Positions 17,861 through 25,640 of a stretch of 64,000 bases of DNA are shown here, in pieces (the first letter of the stretch is position 1; each line of letters starts with the position of its first letter). The position numbers were made by a program, and so were the translations under genes. The notes under the pieces are model-generated. The model did not search any database. It saw nothing but the letters and a program-made list of their open reading frames with translations, and was not told the origin of the DNA. Source of the stretch: an uncultured Mucilaginibacter sp. (GTDB lineage: Bacteria; Bacteroidota; Bacteroidia; Sphingobacteriales; Sphingobacteriaceae); contig CAJYJH010000068.1 of NCBI GenBank assembly GCA_913775265.1, positions 62,001 to 126,000 on the forward strand. Reading direction: 5' to 3'.

Positions 17861-19209
17861 GATTTTGACCCGGATGGTTTATAAGGCCACTCCCGGTTTA
17901 CACGGGCTTTGATAAAATACACTACAGTACCGGTGGCAATAGCCGCTAAGCCACCCAATACCATAGTAACGCCCGTCGAGATTAGTATACCGGCCCACAT
18001 CAGCACAGCTAAAAAAATAGGCAACGGGAACAGTGGCATTTTATAAGGGAATTCTGTTTCGCTTTTAACTCTGCGTAGTAGGTATAAGCCTATAGCCTGC
18101 GAAATAAACTGAATCAGGATACGCATCGCTAATATGGCACTGATGACATCGCTCAGTTTAAATAACAAGCTAAAAACAAAGGCAATAGCACCCAAAACTA
18201 AAAGCGAGACATATGGAAAGTTACCGGTAGGATGCAGTTTAGCAAATACCTTAAAAAAGGCACCATCAGCAGCTGCCGCGTAAGGGATACGACTATAACC
18301 TAATGTAGCAGAAAAAACAGAGGCGAAAGCTACCAGCAAAATAAGGCAGGTAACTATTTTGGCAGCGGTATGACCTGCCAGTTGCTCCATGAAATCGCTG
18401 ATTACAAATTGACTATCTTTAGCCAATTGCCATGGGATCACACTGACTACACTGATGTTCATGCACAGATATAGCAAAGCAATACCCGCAATAGACAAGA
18501 ACATACTGCGCGGAATATTGCGCGATGGGTTAATAATTTCTTCGCCTAAATGGCATACATTATAGTAGCCTAAATAGCTATAAACGCTTTTTACGCTCGC
18601 AAAACCTATGGCAGCCACAAATGCATAGTTTAAGGTAATGCCATCATTAATATGCCTGATGGGTGCTGCGAAGTTACCATGCGCAATACCTCCGCCAATA
18701 ATCCAAAACATCGTACATAAAACAGCACCCCATAACAGCACACTTATTTTACCAATATGCTCTATTTTGCGATACAGTAAAGCGATGATACATATTACCA
18801 CTGCACCACTAATGAGTTTACTTTGGAGGGTTGATACAGGCACCAGGTAAGAAAAATAAGAAGCAAACCCGATAGCGGCCGAAGCAATCACTAAAGGCGC
18901 CTGGATCATGGTTTGCCAAACAAACAAAAAGCTCATTAACCGGCCAAAGCCCTGCTTGCCATAAGTTTCTTTCAAAAAATTATAAGATCCGCCAGCTTTT
19001 GGAAAAGCCGCGCCCAGCTCGCTCCATACCATCGCGTCCACTAAAGATAATACGGCACCTGCCAGCCAAGCATATAAAAAATAAGGCCCGTTCATCATAC
19101 CAATTACCATAGGCAAGGTGATGAAAGGGCCAATGCCCACCATGTCGGTCATGTTAATGGCGGTAGCCTGTAATAAACCTAAGCGTCGTTGCAGGGAGTT
19201 CTGTGACAT
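17857..19209 (-). CDS. APC-superfamily amino acid permease
   Basis: A 450-residue inner-membrane transporter with about twelve hydrophobic helices. The N-terminal TAINMTDMVGIGPFITLPMVIG carries the unwound-helix GxG motif of the APC fold. The FPKAGGSYNFLKETYG loop and the YNVCHLGEEIINPSRNIPRSM segment are typical of amino acid/polyamine permeases. The substrate cannot be called from sequence. It may be transcribed alone; the next leftward gene (monooxygenase) starts 69 bases beyond its own start codon on the upstream side. Confidence 0.9.
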   Translation of the reverse strand: MSQNSLQRRLGLLQATAINMTDMVGIGPFITLPMVIGMMNGPYFLYAWLAGAVLSLVDAMVWSELGAAFPKAGGSYNFLKETYGKQGFGRLMSFLFVWQTMIQAPLVIASAAIGFASYFSYLVPVSTLQSKLISGAVVICIIALLYRKIEHIGKISVLLWGAVLCTMFWIIGGGIAHGNFAAPIRHINDGITLNYAFVAAIGFASVKSVYSYLGYYNVCHLGEEIINPSRNIPRSMFLSIAGIALLYLCMNISVVSVIPWQLAKDSQFVISDFMEQLAGHTAAKIVTCLILLVAFASVFSATLGYSRIPYAAAADGAFFKVFAKLHPTGNFPYVSLLVLGAIAFVFSLLFKLSDVISAILAMRILIQFISQAIGLYLLRRVKSETEFPYKMPLFPLPIFLAVLMWAGILISTGVTMVLGGLAAIATGTVVYFIKARVNREWPYKPSGSKS

Positions 19210-19277
19210 GCAAATAAGATCAGCTGATGATTAAGGGGCAATATATCGTACTTAATTTGCTTTTCCGTCACTTCAGC

Positions 19278-20288
19278 TTAACCTTTTTTAAAAACGTCGG
19301 CCAGTATCTCGTATGAATGTAATCTTGCGCTATGCTCAAAGATGTGAGAAGTAGCCATAATTTCGTCAACTTGTGTTTCATCAATAAAAGCTTGTATTTT
19401 ACTCTTCAAAGTTTCAGGGCCTGCAAAAAAAGAGTAAGCCAGCATTTGCATGGCCGCTTGTCGCTCCTGATAACTCCATATGCCATCCATACTGTCTACC
19501 GGTGGTTGCAGCAACTGGCGCTTGCCGGTAACCACACCCATAAAAAACTGGTATAAGGATGTTGCTAATCGGTTAGCCTCGGCATCAGTATCTGCCGCTA
19601 CCACGTTTACACAAGCCAGCACATACGGCTTATCCAGATGTACCGAAGGCTGAAAGTTATTGCGGTAAATATCTATAGCCGATTTAAACAGAGCCGGTGC
19701 AAAGTGACTGGCAAAGGCATAAGGCAAACCCATAGCTGCTGCTAAACGGGCACTGTCATGACTTGACCCTAATATCCAGATCGGGATGTCCAATCCCTCG
19801 CCCGGGATAGCCCTTACCTTGCTGGTATGATTATCGGCCGAAAAAAACATTTGCAGCCGCTGTACATCCTGCGGAAAATGTTCGGCAGCGGCAAAGTTTT
19901 CTCCGCGGATAGCCATAGCGGTTAACTGGTCAGAGCCTGGGGCGCGGCCTAAGCCCAAATCAATACGACCGGGATACAGCGAGGCTAACGTACCAAACTG
20001 TTCGGCCACAATTAATGGTGCATGGTTGGGTAACATGATACCGCCCGAGCCTACCCGGATAGTGCTGGTAGCACCGGCAATATGCCCAATTAGCACGGCA
20101 GTAGCCGAGCTGGCTACATTTTCCATATTATGATGCTCGGCAAACCAGTATCGGGTAAAACCCAATTGTTCGGCGTGCCGGGCTAAATCTGCACTATTCT
20201 TAAAGGTGTTTGCAGGCGTTTGTCCTTGTGCAACGCTGGCTAAATCGAGTACAGAAAATTTTATATCTTTTAATTGCTTAGTTGCCAT
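19278..20288 (-). CDS. Luciferase-like flavin-dependent monooxygenase
   Basis: A 336-residue protein of the bacterial luciferase-like (LLM) superfamily, a TIM-barrel flavoprotein using FMNH2. Diagnostic segments are FSVLDLASVAQGQTP at the start, RYWFAEHHNMENVASSATAVLIGHIA, IRVGSGGIMLPNHAPLIVAEQFGTLASLYPGRIDLGLGRAPGSD, and PIWILGSSHDSARLAAAMGLPYAFASHF. These match the MsnO8-like subgroup. The track start (TTG at 20330) was replaced by the ATG at 20288 (MATKQLKDIKFSV), which fits the family N-terminus. The substrate is unknown. It is divergent from the acetyltransferase gene. Confidence 0.92.
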   Translation of the reverse strand: MATKQLKDIKFSVLDLASVAQGQTPANTFKNSADLARHAEQLGFTRYWFAEHHNMENVASSATAVLIGHIAGATSTIRVGSGGIMLPNHAPLIVAEQFGTLASLYPGRIDLGLGRAPGSDQLTAMAIRGENFAAAEHFPQDVQRLQMFFSADNHTSKVRAIPGEGLDIPIWILGSSHDSARLAAAMGLPYAFASHFAPALFKSAIDIYRNNFQPSVHLDKPYVLACVNVVAADTDAEANRLATSLYQFFMGVVTGKRQLLQPPVDSMDGIWSYQERQAAMQMLAYSFFAGPETLKSKIQAFIDETQVDEIMATSHIFEHSARLHSYEILADVFKKG

Positions 20289-20453
20289 AGTAAAATGATT
20301 GAGGCCATCTAATTTTCTTCGCGAAAGCATTTTGGAATGACCGATACAAATTTACAAGCTACTAAATGAGTTATGCTGACACAGACCCGATATATGACTT
20401 TTCATAAACATACAAGTATCAATTTAACGCTGCGTAGATAATTGGCAATTACT

Positions 20454-20461
20454 TACCTTTG
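20454..20461 (+). promoter_or_regulatory. -7 element of the ElaA-like gene
   Basis: TACCTTTG fits TAnnTTTG and ends only 12 bases before the ATG at 20474. It implies a very short leader and overlaps the track's TTG start at 20459, arguing against that start. Confidence 0.5.
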
Positions 20462-20473
20462 ATACAACAATAC

Positions 20474-20938
20474 ATGGCACACAACCTCATTAACTACATA
20501 CAGCGCTGTAAAGCATTTTACGATTTAACTAACATTGAGCTTTATGCCATTATGCGGCTTCGCAACGAAGTATTTGTGGTTGAACAGAATTGTGCCTTTC
20601 AGGATGCTGATAACAAAGACCAGAAATGCTACCATTTGATGTTATGGCAGGACAGTATGCTGGCTGCTTACGCGCGTTTGGTACCTGCAGGTCTATCGTA
20701 CAAAGAAGTATCTATCGGTCGTATTATCACCAGTGCTGCCGTCCGCAGAACGGGCACGGGTTCGATACTGATGCAACATGCTTTAGAGGAGTGCCAGCGG
20801 TTGTTTGGCAATACCTCTATCCGGATTGGTGCGCAAGTATATGCCCAGCCTTTTTATGCAAAATTTGGCTTTAAAGCCGAAGGTGAAGTTTATGATGAAG
20901 ACGGTATCCCTCATATAGAAATGGTGCGCACTGCTTAA
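20474..20938 (+). CDS. elaA: ElaA-type GNAT acetyltransferase
   Basis: A 154-residue GNAT protein. The N-terminal IELYAIMRLRNEVFVVEQNCAFQDADNKDQ is the ElaA signature, followed by the acetyl-CoA loop region SIGRIITSAAVRRTGTGSILMQHAL and a C-terminal AQPFYAKFGFKAEGEVYDEDGIPHIEM. ElaA proteins are presumed to acetylate small molecules or protein N-termini; the true substrate is not established. The ATG at 20474 is chosen over the track TTG because a -7 promoter box occupies the TTG. Confidence 0.88.
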   Translation: MAHNLINYIQRCKAFYDLTNIELYAIMRLRNEVFVVEQNCAFQDADNKDQKCYHLMLWQDSMLAAYARLVPAGLSYKEVSIGRIITSAAVRRTGTGSILMQHALEECQRLFGNTSIRIGAQVYAQPFYAKFGFKAEGEVYDEDGIPHIEMVRTA

Positions 20939-20984
20939 ATAAAAAACCCGCTACAGATTATGTGATAACTATAGCGGGTTCTCT
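20939..20984. terminator. Terminator shared by elaA and manA
   Basis: Arms AACCCGCTACAG and CTATAGCGGGTT with one mismatch, between convergent genes. The minus-strand side ends in TTTTTT, so it works best for manA. Confidence 0.75.
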
Positions 20985-21003
20985 TAGATTATTTTGCTAT
21001 TAA

Positions 21004-21984
21004 TTAAGCAATATAGCTCTCTAAAATTTTAAAGCCGTTGGTAGTAGTCAGTTCTACCTGCTTAACACTATTAGGTAATAAAATGCTGTCGCCCATTTTA
21101 ACGTTGATAGTGCTGCCGTTGTAATGTAATTCGTAATTACCCTCTAAACAAACATGAATCACAAAAGAATCCAGCGAAGAGTAATCTTTGCTTAAATTTT
21201 CTGTATAATCCAACACGTTAGTGGTAAAGTACGGACAGCTTACCAAATGCACATCCTCGTTCTTTTTAGGCTCGTATTTGGTTTTATACTCCGGGTACTT
21301 TTTGTAATCAATTGCAGCCAGTGCCTCTTCGGTATGCAGCTCGCGTTTCTGACCTTTATCATCTACACGGTCAAAATCATAGATACGATAAGTAATATCA
21401 GACGTTTGTTGTATTTCGGCAATTAACAAACCTTTACCAATGGTGTGAACGCGACCGGCCGGTAAAAAAAATACATCACCTGCTTTTACGTCTTCACGGT
21501 TTAGAATATCGGTTAGGTGACCGCTGTTTAGTTTATCTACATAAACCTGCTGGTTAACTTCCTGGTTAAAACCAGCAATCAGGCTCGAACCCGGATCGGC
21601 TTCGATCACATACCACATTTCGGTTTTACCAAATGAGTTGTGGCGTTTTTTTGCCAATTCGTCGTCAGGGTGTACCTGGATAGATAAATCATCGGCAGCA
21701 TCAATAAACTTTACTAATAATGGAAAAGTATTGTTGAAGCGCTCATAAACTGCGTTACCAACCAACTCGCCTTTGTACTCTTCCAGCAAATCGGCCAGTG
21801 AACGACCATCTAATTCTCCGCCATCAACTACCGATACATCCGATTTTACGCCGGATATTTCCCAGGTTTCACCGCAGTTAGGCAAATCGCCAAAATCTTT
21901 ATGCAGGTAAGTATTAATCTTCTGGCCACCCCAGATTTTATCTTTATAAATGGTTTTAAATTTTAACGGATAGAGTGTTGACAT
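21004..21984 (-). CDS. manA: Mannose-6-phosphate isomerase, class I
   Basis: A 326-residue zinc enzyme that interconverts mannose 6-phosphate and fructose 6-phosphate, linking glycolysis to GDP-mannose supply. Zinc-ligand motifs of the type I cupin fold are visible: LSIQVHPDD (Gln, His), FGKTEMWYV (Glu) and PAGRVHTIGKG (His). The opening KIWGGQKINTYL and the CGETWEISG segment are typical of the short bacterial type I form. It starts six bases after a small DUF5655-like gene and is probably co-transcribed with it. GDP-mannose use also fits the nudK-like gene and the glycan loci in this window. Confidence 0.95.
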   Translation of the reverse strand: MSTLYPLKFKTIYKDKIWGGQKINTYLHKDFGDLPNCGETWEISGVKSDVSVVDGGELDGRSLADLLEEYKGELVGNAVYERFNNTFPLLVKFIDAADDLSIQVHPDDELAKKRHNSFGKTEMWYVIEADPGSSLIAGFNQEVNQQVYVDKLNSGHLTDILNREDVKAGDVFFLPAGRVHTIGKGLLIAEIQQTSDITYRIYDFDRVDDKGQKRELHTEEALAAIDYKKYPEYKTKYEPKKNEDVHLVSCPYFTTNVLDYTENLSKDYSSLDSFVIHVCLEGNYELHYNGSTINVKMGDSILLPNSVKQVELTTTNGFKILESYIA

Positions 21985-21990
21985 ATGATT

Positions 21991-22377
21991 TTAAATTACA
22001 TCGTTATAAGATTGCCTTATTAATTCCAAAGCTTCTTTCAATTCATTTTTGGTAGAAATATCTATTCCCTTTCTCAATGTCCATAAATGAGTATCCGGGA
22101 ACAAGTAAACATTTATATTAGAGGCTTTGTACTCTATTGGCCTTAGATGAACAGATATTTTTTCTCTTAAAATATGGATTTCTGCAAAAAGTCGAAGCTT
22201 TTTACCAGTTCCGCTATTCTTGTATTTATACCCCACATACGGTCGAGTCGGCACTTCGCAAATTGAATCAAATTGCAAGAGTTCTCTCCTTAAATCATCA
22301 AATAAATTTGCAATTGCTGGCAACCCCTTGTTTCGATGATCATCAACAGTTAATTTAAGTTTTTGTTGCCCATCCAT
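21991..22377 (-). CDS. DUF5655-like small protein
   Basis: A 128-residue protein of unknown function. The pattern VPTRPYVGYKYKN, FAEIHILREKISVHLRP (beta strands), then WTLRKGIDISTKNELKEALELIRQSYNDVI at the C-terminus resembles DUF5655 proteins. The track start (GTG at 22425) lies inside the icd terminator hairpin, so the ATG at 22377 (MDGQQKLKLTV) is chosen. It lies directly upstream of manA with a six-base gap, implying co-transcription but giving no clear functional link. Confidence 0.72.
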   Translation of the reverse strand: MDGQQKLKLTVDDHRNKGLPAIANLFDDLRRELLQFDSICEVPTRPYVGYKYKNSGTGKKLRLFAEIHILREKISVHLRPIEYKASNINVYLFPDTHLWTLRKGIDISTKNELKEALELIRQSYNDVI

Positions 22378-22407
22378 TTCACAATAATATACATTTACAG
22401 AAATCCT

Positions 22408-22450
22408 ATAAAGCAAAAAGTCCACACATGGTATGGACTTTTTGCTTTAT
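22408..22450 (-). terminator. Strong terminator of icd
   Basis: Perfect 17-bp arms ATAAAGCAAAAAGTCCA and TGGACTTTTTGCTTTAT around a nine-base loop, located 10 bases after the icd stop on the minus strand. T-rich sequence in the arms supplies the tract. Confidence 0.8.
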
Positions 22451-22460
22451 TATTGTAATA

Positions 22461-23690
22461 TTACTTACCTAATTTAGCTTTCAGGTTTTCGTTAATTGCC
22501 TCCAAAAACTCCTCGGTATACAAGTAATCGGTACCGTGTTCTACTTTAGGCTTTACAGTGATAGCTAAGTCCTTAGTCATTTTACCGCTTTCTACAGTTT
22601 CGATACAAACCTGCTCTAATGCATGACAGAAATCGATCAACTCCTGGTTGTTATCTAATTTACCACGGAACTCTAAACCACGGGTCCAGGCAAAAATAGA
22701 AGCAATCGGGTTAGTTGATGTTGGACGACCTGCCTGGTGCTCGCGGTAGTGACGGGTTACTGTACCGTGTGCAGCTTCGGCTTCCATTACTGTACCATCT
22801 GGAGTAACCAATGTTGAGGTCATCAAACCTAATGAACCAAAACCTTGAGCTACAGTATCAGATTGTACGTCGCCGTCATAGTTTTTACAAGCCCATACAA
22901 AGTTACCATTCCATTTTAAGGCCGAAGCAACCATGTCATCAATTAAACGGTGCTCGTATACAATACCGGCTTCGTCAAATTTGGCTTTGTAATCTGCCTG
23001 ATAAATCTCTTCGAAAATATCTTTAAAACGACCATCATATTTTTTTAGGATGGTGTTTTTAGTTGACAAGTATAAAGGCCAGCCTTTCATTAATGCCTGG
23101 TTAAAACAAGCATGTGCAAAACCGCGGATAGACTCATCGGTATTGTACATAGCTAAAGCTACTCCATCGCTCTTGAAGTTAAACACCTCAAACGATTGCT
23201 CTTCGCCGCCATCTTCAGGAGTGAAAGTGATCTTTAATTTACCTTTGCCTTTGGTTAAAAAGTCGGTAGCACGGTACTGGTCGCCAAACGCGTGACGGCC
23301 GATACAGATTGGGGCAGTCCAGTTAGGTACCAAACGAGGTACGTTGCTCATTACAATCGGCTCACGAAATACAGTACCATCTAAAATGTTACGGATAGTA
23401 CCATTAGGTGATTTCCACATTTGTTTTAAACCAAACTCTTTTACACGAGCCTCATCAGGCGTAATGGTAGCACATTTAATACCTACACCATATTGTTTAA
23501 TAGCATTGGCAGCATCAATAGTTACCTGGTCGTTAGTTTCATCGCGGTACTCAATGCCCAGGTCGAAATATTTTACATCCAGGTCAAGGTACGGGAAGAT
23601 CAATTTATCTTTGATAAATTGCCAGATGATACGGGTCATCTCGTCGCCATCCAGTTCAACTACCGGATTTTCTACTTTAATTTTTGACAT
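22461..23690 (-). CDS. icd: NADP-dependent isocitrate dehydrogenase, eukaryotic-type
   Basis: A 409-residue TCA-cycle enzyme that oxidatively decarboxylates isocitrate to 2-oxoglutarate. Sequence and length match the type II (mitochondrial/IDH1-like) homodimeric subfamily rather than E. coli Icd: [16 protein letters not shown] start, [21 protein letters not shown] with isocitrate-binding Ser/Asn/Arg, [25 protein letters not shown] with metal-binding Asp, and [13 protein letters not shown] with NADP contacts. It is a single-gene unit with a -7 box upstream and a strong terminator downstream. Confidence 0.96.
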   Translation of the reverse strand: MSKIKVENPVVELDGDEMTRIIWQFIKDKLIFPYLDLDVKYFDLGIEYRDETNDQVTIDAANAIKQYGVGIKCATITPDEARVKEFGLKQMWKSPNGTIRNILDGTVFREPIVMSNVPRLVPNWTAPICIGRHAFGDQYRATDFLTKGKGKLKITFTPEDGGEEQSFEVFNFKSDGVALAMYNTDESIRGFAHACFNQALMKGWPLYLSTKNTILKKYDGRFKDIFEEIYQADYKAKFDEAGIVYEHRLIDDMVASALKWNGNFVWACKNYDGDVQSDTVAQGFGSLGLMTSTLVTPDGTVMEAEAAHGTVTRHYREHQAGRPTSTNPIASIFAWTRGLEFRGKLDNNQELIDFCHALEQVCIETVESGKMTKDLAITVKPKVEHGTDYLYTEEFLEAINENLKAKLGK

Positions 23691-23725
23691 ATCGGGTTTG
23701 TTGTTGTTCGGTTATTTAAAACCCC

Positions 23726-23733
23726 CAAATATA
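23726..23733 (-). promoter_or_regulatory. -7 element of icd
   Basis: TATATTTG on the minus strand, followed by GGGGG, lies about 35 bases upstream of the icd ATG. It matches TAnnTTTG. No clear -33 motif. Confidence 0.5.
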
Positions 23734-23805
23734 TATATCTTACGTTTGGGTTTAATAATTTTAATCTTTTTTATACCCATTAACGTGTTTGTTACGTATT
23801 AACCG

Positions 23806-23822
23806 ACTTGTTGCAAACAAGT
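23806..23822. promoter_or_regulatory. Short palindrome between icd and a lipoprotein gene
   Basis: ACTTGTT GCA AACAAGT is a perfect 7-bp inverted repeat in the divergent gap, 20 bases before the lipoprotein ATG. Its size suits a dimeric regulator's operator, but no regulator gene is adjacent. Confidence 0.3.
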
Positions 23823-23842
23823 AACGTAAAAACACAGGGCAG

Positions 23843-24295
23843 ATGAAACAGATTTACAGATTTTTATTTCTTGCTTTTATAGTTGTAATAAGCAGTTGTA
23901 AAAAAGACGAGGTAGTTATTCCAAACAATTTGCAAAACTCAAAACTTTTGGGCAAGTGGAATTTAACAATGATAGAAGTGAGCACAGCCGTCGACAATGA
24001 TGCGCCTACAACTACAATGTCAATTACTGACTTTACAGACCAAGATTACTTAACCATTAAAGAAAACAATGAAGCTGTCCTTTCTTTATCTGCAGACTCA
24101 GAACTGCGCCAAGGTTACTACTCATATACATCGTCAGCCGCTAAAGATGTTTTTACATTTAAAAGCGGCAATCTAATGTTGAAATACGATGTCATAAGCC
24201 TTGGCGCAAAAGAATTGATATTAGCAGAAACCAGCAGCGCTATTGTTGAAGGAAAAATTAATACTACTATTGAACAATACACATACACCCGTTAA
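23843..24295 (+). CDS. Lipocalin-like lipoprotein
   Basis: A 150-residue lipoprotein with a signal peptide and lipobox (FIVVISSC, Cys19 followed by KKDE). The mature part starts with LLGKWNLTMIEVS, the common opening of lipocalin-like domains of Bacteroidota, followed by beta-strand-rich sequence. The ligand is unknown. A barrel-protein gene begins within about 10 bases of its stop, so the two are probably one operon and act together in the envelope. Confidence 0.8.
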   Translation: MKQIYRFLFLAFIVVISSCKKDEVVIPNNLQNSKLLGKWNLTMIEVSTAVDNDAPTTTMSITDFTDQDYLTIKENNEAVLSLSADSELRQGYYSYTSSAAKDVFTFKSGNLMLKYDVISLGAKELILAETSSAIVEGKINTTIEQYTYTR

Positions 24296-24302
24296 AAGCA
24301 TT

Positions 24303-24998
24303 TTGAAACGTTATATCTTAACCATTAGCGCCTGCCTGATGTGCTTTTTAGTAAAAGCGCAAACAGGCTATAACTATGCACAGTACGATGCAGGTTTAGG
24401 TGTTGCCCTCAATCAGGCATGTACCGATGCTGAGACCATAAAAAAAACACCTGCATTATTTCTCAATTTTACGTATAATCATACACCGTTTTTAAATTAC
24501 ATTGCAGAACTACAATTAGGCAGGCTTGCCGGAGGAGATTCTGTTAATACTATATCTGGCCGGCAATTTAAAAATAACTATACTGCGGCCACCTTCAGAG
24601 CTCAGTTGCAAGCCGGAGAATTTATTGATTATGCTGACAGTAAATTATACAATGCTTTAAAAAATGTATATGTAAGTAGCGGCTTGGGCATTATATATAA
24701 CAACATGGCAGAAATAAATCGGTCATCGCCAATACCCGGCTTTGTATCGACGGGACGCAATACCAGTACTGAATTTTTTATTCCAATTAAAGCCGGATAT
24801 GAGTTTAAAGTATTTAACAGTTATGATGAGCCTACTATTAAAATAGACTTAGGCTATCAATATAACTATGTTTTAGGAGACCAATTAGACGGCATTAAAG
24901 CCGGCAGCCGCAAAGATTTTTTTACTCAATTAGTAATAGGTGTAAAGTTTGCCATTGGTGGTTATACCTCTTACCGTAAATCTATATCGCACCAATAA
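24303..24998 (+). CDS. Outer-membrane beta-barrel-like protein
   Basis: A protein of about 231 residues with a signal peptide (KRYILTISACLMCFLVKAQ) and alternating-hydrophobicity strands (LFLNFTYNHTPFLNYIAELQLG; IKIDLGYQYNYVLGDQ; FFTQLVIGVKFAIGGY) typical of small Bacteroidota OM barrels. No ATG precedes the signal peptide. TTG at 24303, seven bases after the lipoprotein stop, is the best start; the track's TTG at 24243 would add a non-signal extension overlapping the lipoprotein gene. The function is unknown, probably paired with the lipoprotein. Confidence 0.75.
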   Translation: MKRYILTISACLMCFLVKAQTGYNYAQYDAGLGVALNQACTDAETIKKTPALFLNFTYNHTPFLNYIAELQLGRLAGGDSVNTISGRQFKNNYTAATFRAQLQAGEFIDYADSKLYNALKNVYVSSGLGIIYNNMAEINRSSPIPGFVSTGRNTSTEFFIPIKAGYEFKVFNSYDEPTIKIDLGYQYNYVLGDQLDGIKAGSRKDFFTQLVIGVKFAIGGYTSYRKSISHQ

Positions 24999-25072
24999 GC
25001 TGGTCAGAAATTAACAGGGTTAAAACTTTGGCAGGATATTTTCTGTTAGGTATCATAACAAAACTTAATCCT

Positions 25073-25588
25073 ATGAAAAACGACGATACCTTCTACCCGG
25101 GCTTCAATGACGAAAACCTGGATAGAGATAAGAAACTGAAAGACGACCTGGATGGCAATCCATCAACGCACGACTTAAAATACGACCCGGATACAGACAG
25201 CTACGAAATAGAAGTTGAAAGTGATGATCCGGATTATGATCCACCGCAACTATTTGACACCGCAGCTCCCGGCGGCAGCGATTTTGACTCGAGCTACGAC
25301 GAAGCTAACCCTTATGATACACAGGGCGAGTATGACAAAAACCGCTCATTAGAAACCGATGCTGAAGGTTTGGGTATGCACATTGATGACGGCAAAATTG
25401 TAGAATTAGACCCGGTAGATGAAACGCTGGCACGTACTCCTGAAGATGACCGCGACGATTTAGACGAAGAGGGCTATCCTAAAAATGACCAAGGATTGGA
25501 TAACGACGAGGATGACGAAACTAAAACGGATGAAGATGTTAGCGGGGACGATGAAGATGATGACGAAGACGATGAGTTTTTAAAATAA
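25073..25588 (+). CDS. Highly acidic, probably disordered protein
   Basis: A 171-residue protein dominated by Asp and Glu, with a run at the C-terminus such as DEDVSGDDEDDDEDDEFLK, and many Asp-Pro and Asp-Tyr pairs. There is no signal peptide, membrane helix or recognised domain. ATG at 25073 (MKNDDTFYPGF) is preferred to the track TTG. The composition suggests an intrinsically disordered acidic protein; a role in binding cations or basic proteins is conjecture. It is convergent with dnaX across a terminator. Confidence 0.75.
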   Translation: MKNDDTFYPGFNDENLDRDKKLKDDLDGNPSTHDLKYDPDTDSYEIEVESDDPDYDPPQLFDTAAPGGSDFDSSYDEANPYDTQGEYDKNRSLETDAEGLGMHIDDGKIVELDPVDETLARTPEDDRDDLDEEGYPKNDQGLDNDEDDETKTDEDVSGDDEDDDEDDEFLK

Positions 25589-25615
25589 AAAGCTGCCTGC
25601 TCCGGCAGACAGCTT
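25589..25615. terminator. Terminator between acidic-protein gene and dnaX
   Basis: Arms AAAGCTGCCTGC and GCAGACAGCTTT pair with one G-T mismatch around a short loop, immediately after the acidic gene's stop and 25 bases from the convergent dnaX end. Confidence 0.65.
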
Positions 25616-25640
25616 TATCAATAAATTTACAAAAAGCAGT

